Positions 63,670 through 64,000 of a stretch of 64,000 bases of DNA are shown one piece after another. Numbering within the stretch: the stretch's first letter is position 1; every line of letters begins with the position of its first letter. Origin of the DNA: Anaerolineaceae bacterium (GTDB lineage: Bacteria > Chloroflexota > Anaerolineae > Anaerolineales > Anaerolineaceae); NCBI GenBank assembly GCA_030653365.1, contig JAURZL010000009.1, positions 62,001-126,000 on the forward strand, in the 5' to 3' direction. The notes below the pieces were generated by a model, which was not told the origin of the DNA, did not search any database, and saw only the letters and a program-made list of their open reading frames with translations. The translations under genes were made by a program, and so were the position numbers.

Positions 63670-63975
63670 GTGAATACGATCCAAATGGAAATCCCCCATG
63701 AATTAATCTCAAACTTCTGTCAGCGATGGAAAGTGGTTGAATTTGCTTTGTTTGGATCAGTATTGAGGAAGGATTTTGATATAAATAGTGATGTCGATGT
63801 TTTGGTCACTTTTGAGGAAGGAAATCAAATCAGTCTATTCGATCTTGCCCAAATGCAAATTGAACTACAGGAAATATTCAATCGGCCCGTAGATATACTA
63901 GAAAAAGAAGCACTTCGTAACCCATTCCGAAAACGCCACATTTTAGAAACTGCCCAGGTGGTGTATGAAACCTGA
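63670..63975 (+). CDS. MNT-type nucleotidyltransferase (antitoxin of an MNT/HEPN pair)
   Basis: 101 residues starting at GTG 63670. The minimal nucleotidyltransferase motif GSVLRKDFDINSDVDVLVTF contains the GSxxR...SDVDVLV pattern with two metal Asp. The end reads RPVDILEKEALRNPFRKRHILETAQVVYE, usual for the family. In MntA/HepT modules the nucleotidyltransferase modifies and silences the HEPN RNase toxin. The next frame starts inside this gene's last codons. Confidence 0.85.
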   Translation: MNTIQMEIPHELISNFCQRWKVVEFALFGSVLRKDFDINSDVDVLVTFEEGNQISLFDLAQMQIELQEIFNRPVDILEKEALRNPFRKRHILETAQVVYET

Positions 63976-64000
63976 AGAAAAAAATCTGGCATATATCTGG
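63965..64000 (+). CDS. start of a probable HEPN (HepT-like) toxin gene, cut by the window end
   Basis: ATG at 63965 overlaps the nucleotidyltransferase stop and opens MKPEEKNLAYIW up to the last base. The start overlap and the AYIW-type beginning fit HEPN partners of MNT proteins. Too short to prove. Confidence 0.5.
   Translation, partial: MKPEEKNLAYIW

Overview
The window looks like a chromosome segment of a Chloroflexota bacterium, probably class Anaerolineae. This is inferred from the gene mix (FHA, VWA and Ser/Thr-kinase genes, WXG100 genes, tandem EcfA, a type I synthase with PfaD), the moderate GC content, frequent TTG/GTG starts with clear AGGAGG-type ribosome sites, and AT-rich gaps. 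No rRNA, tRNA, insertion sequence, phage block or CRISPR array was seen.

Layout. Positions 1-5.1 kb hold the end of an alpha/beta hydrolase, a Cys-rich 4Fe-4S protein and a peroxide-stress pair (PerR-like Fur regulator and KatG) with PerR-box-like palindromes before both genes. Positions 5.2-17.0 kb, all on the minus strand, form a compact type VII (ESX/WXG100) secretion locus. In transcription order it has a VWA-TM-FHA protein, five small WXG100-type proteins (one with a Gly-rich repeat tail), a membrane-anchored pseudokinase resembling EssB, an EssC/EccC ATPase with three P-loops, and an EsaB-like ubiquitin fold fused to two FHA domains. Positions 17.2-20.0 kb hold YigZ, a double-GNAT protein and a MalT-like protein without a P-loop.

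Positions 20.1-25.4 kb form a vitamin B12 uptake operon: promoter, cobalamin riboswitch, terminator, a surface protein built like animal transcobalamin/intrinsic factor (alpha/alpha repeats plus a DUF4430-like domain), and a complete ECF transporter (S, T and fused AA'). Positions 25.5-32 kb are mixed housekeeping and hypothetical genes. Next come a 0.5-kb gap with a short palindromic repeat array, proBA, and a DUF4143-type ATPase preceded by a perfect 46-nt palindrome. Positions 36-47 kb hold a DUF4405-like heme membrane protein, carbohydrate enzymes (cupin isomerase-like, GH31, GH20), a formate/nitrite transporter and two paralogous zinc-ribbon membrane proteins. Positions 47-51.3 kb hold two related receptor Ser/Thr kinases, one fused to an extracellular BMP/PnrA-type ligand-binding domain.

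Positions 51.7-62.7 kb carry a lipid or polyketide locus resembling polyunsaturated fatty acid (Pfa) synthases collapsed into one 2852-residue protein (KS-ACP-ACP-AT-KS-ACP-ACP-KR-DH), followed by an Sfp-type phosphopantetheinyl transferase and a convergent PfaD-like enoyl reductase. All four ACPs carry Thr where the phosphopantetheine Ser is expected. The window ends with a membrane protein and the start of an MNT/HEPN toxin-antitoxin pair.

The three most notable systems are the single-chain Pfa-like synthase with Thr-type ACPs, the transcobalamin-like B12 uptake operon, and the rearranged type VII secretion locus. Functions are inferred from motifs read by eye; no database search was run.
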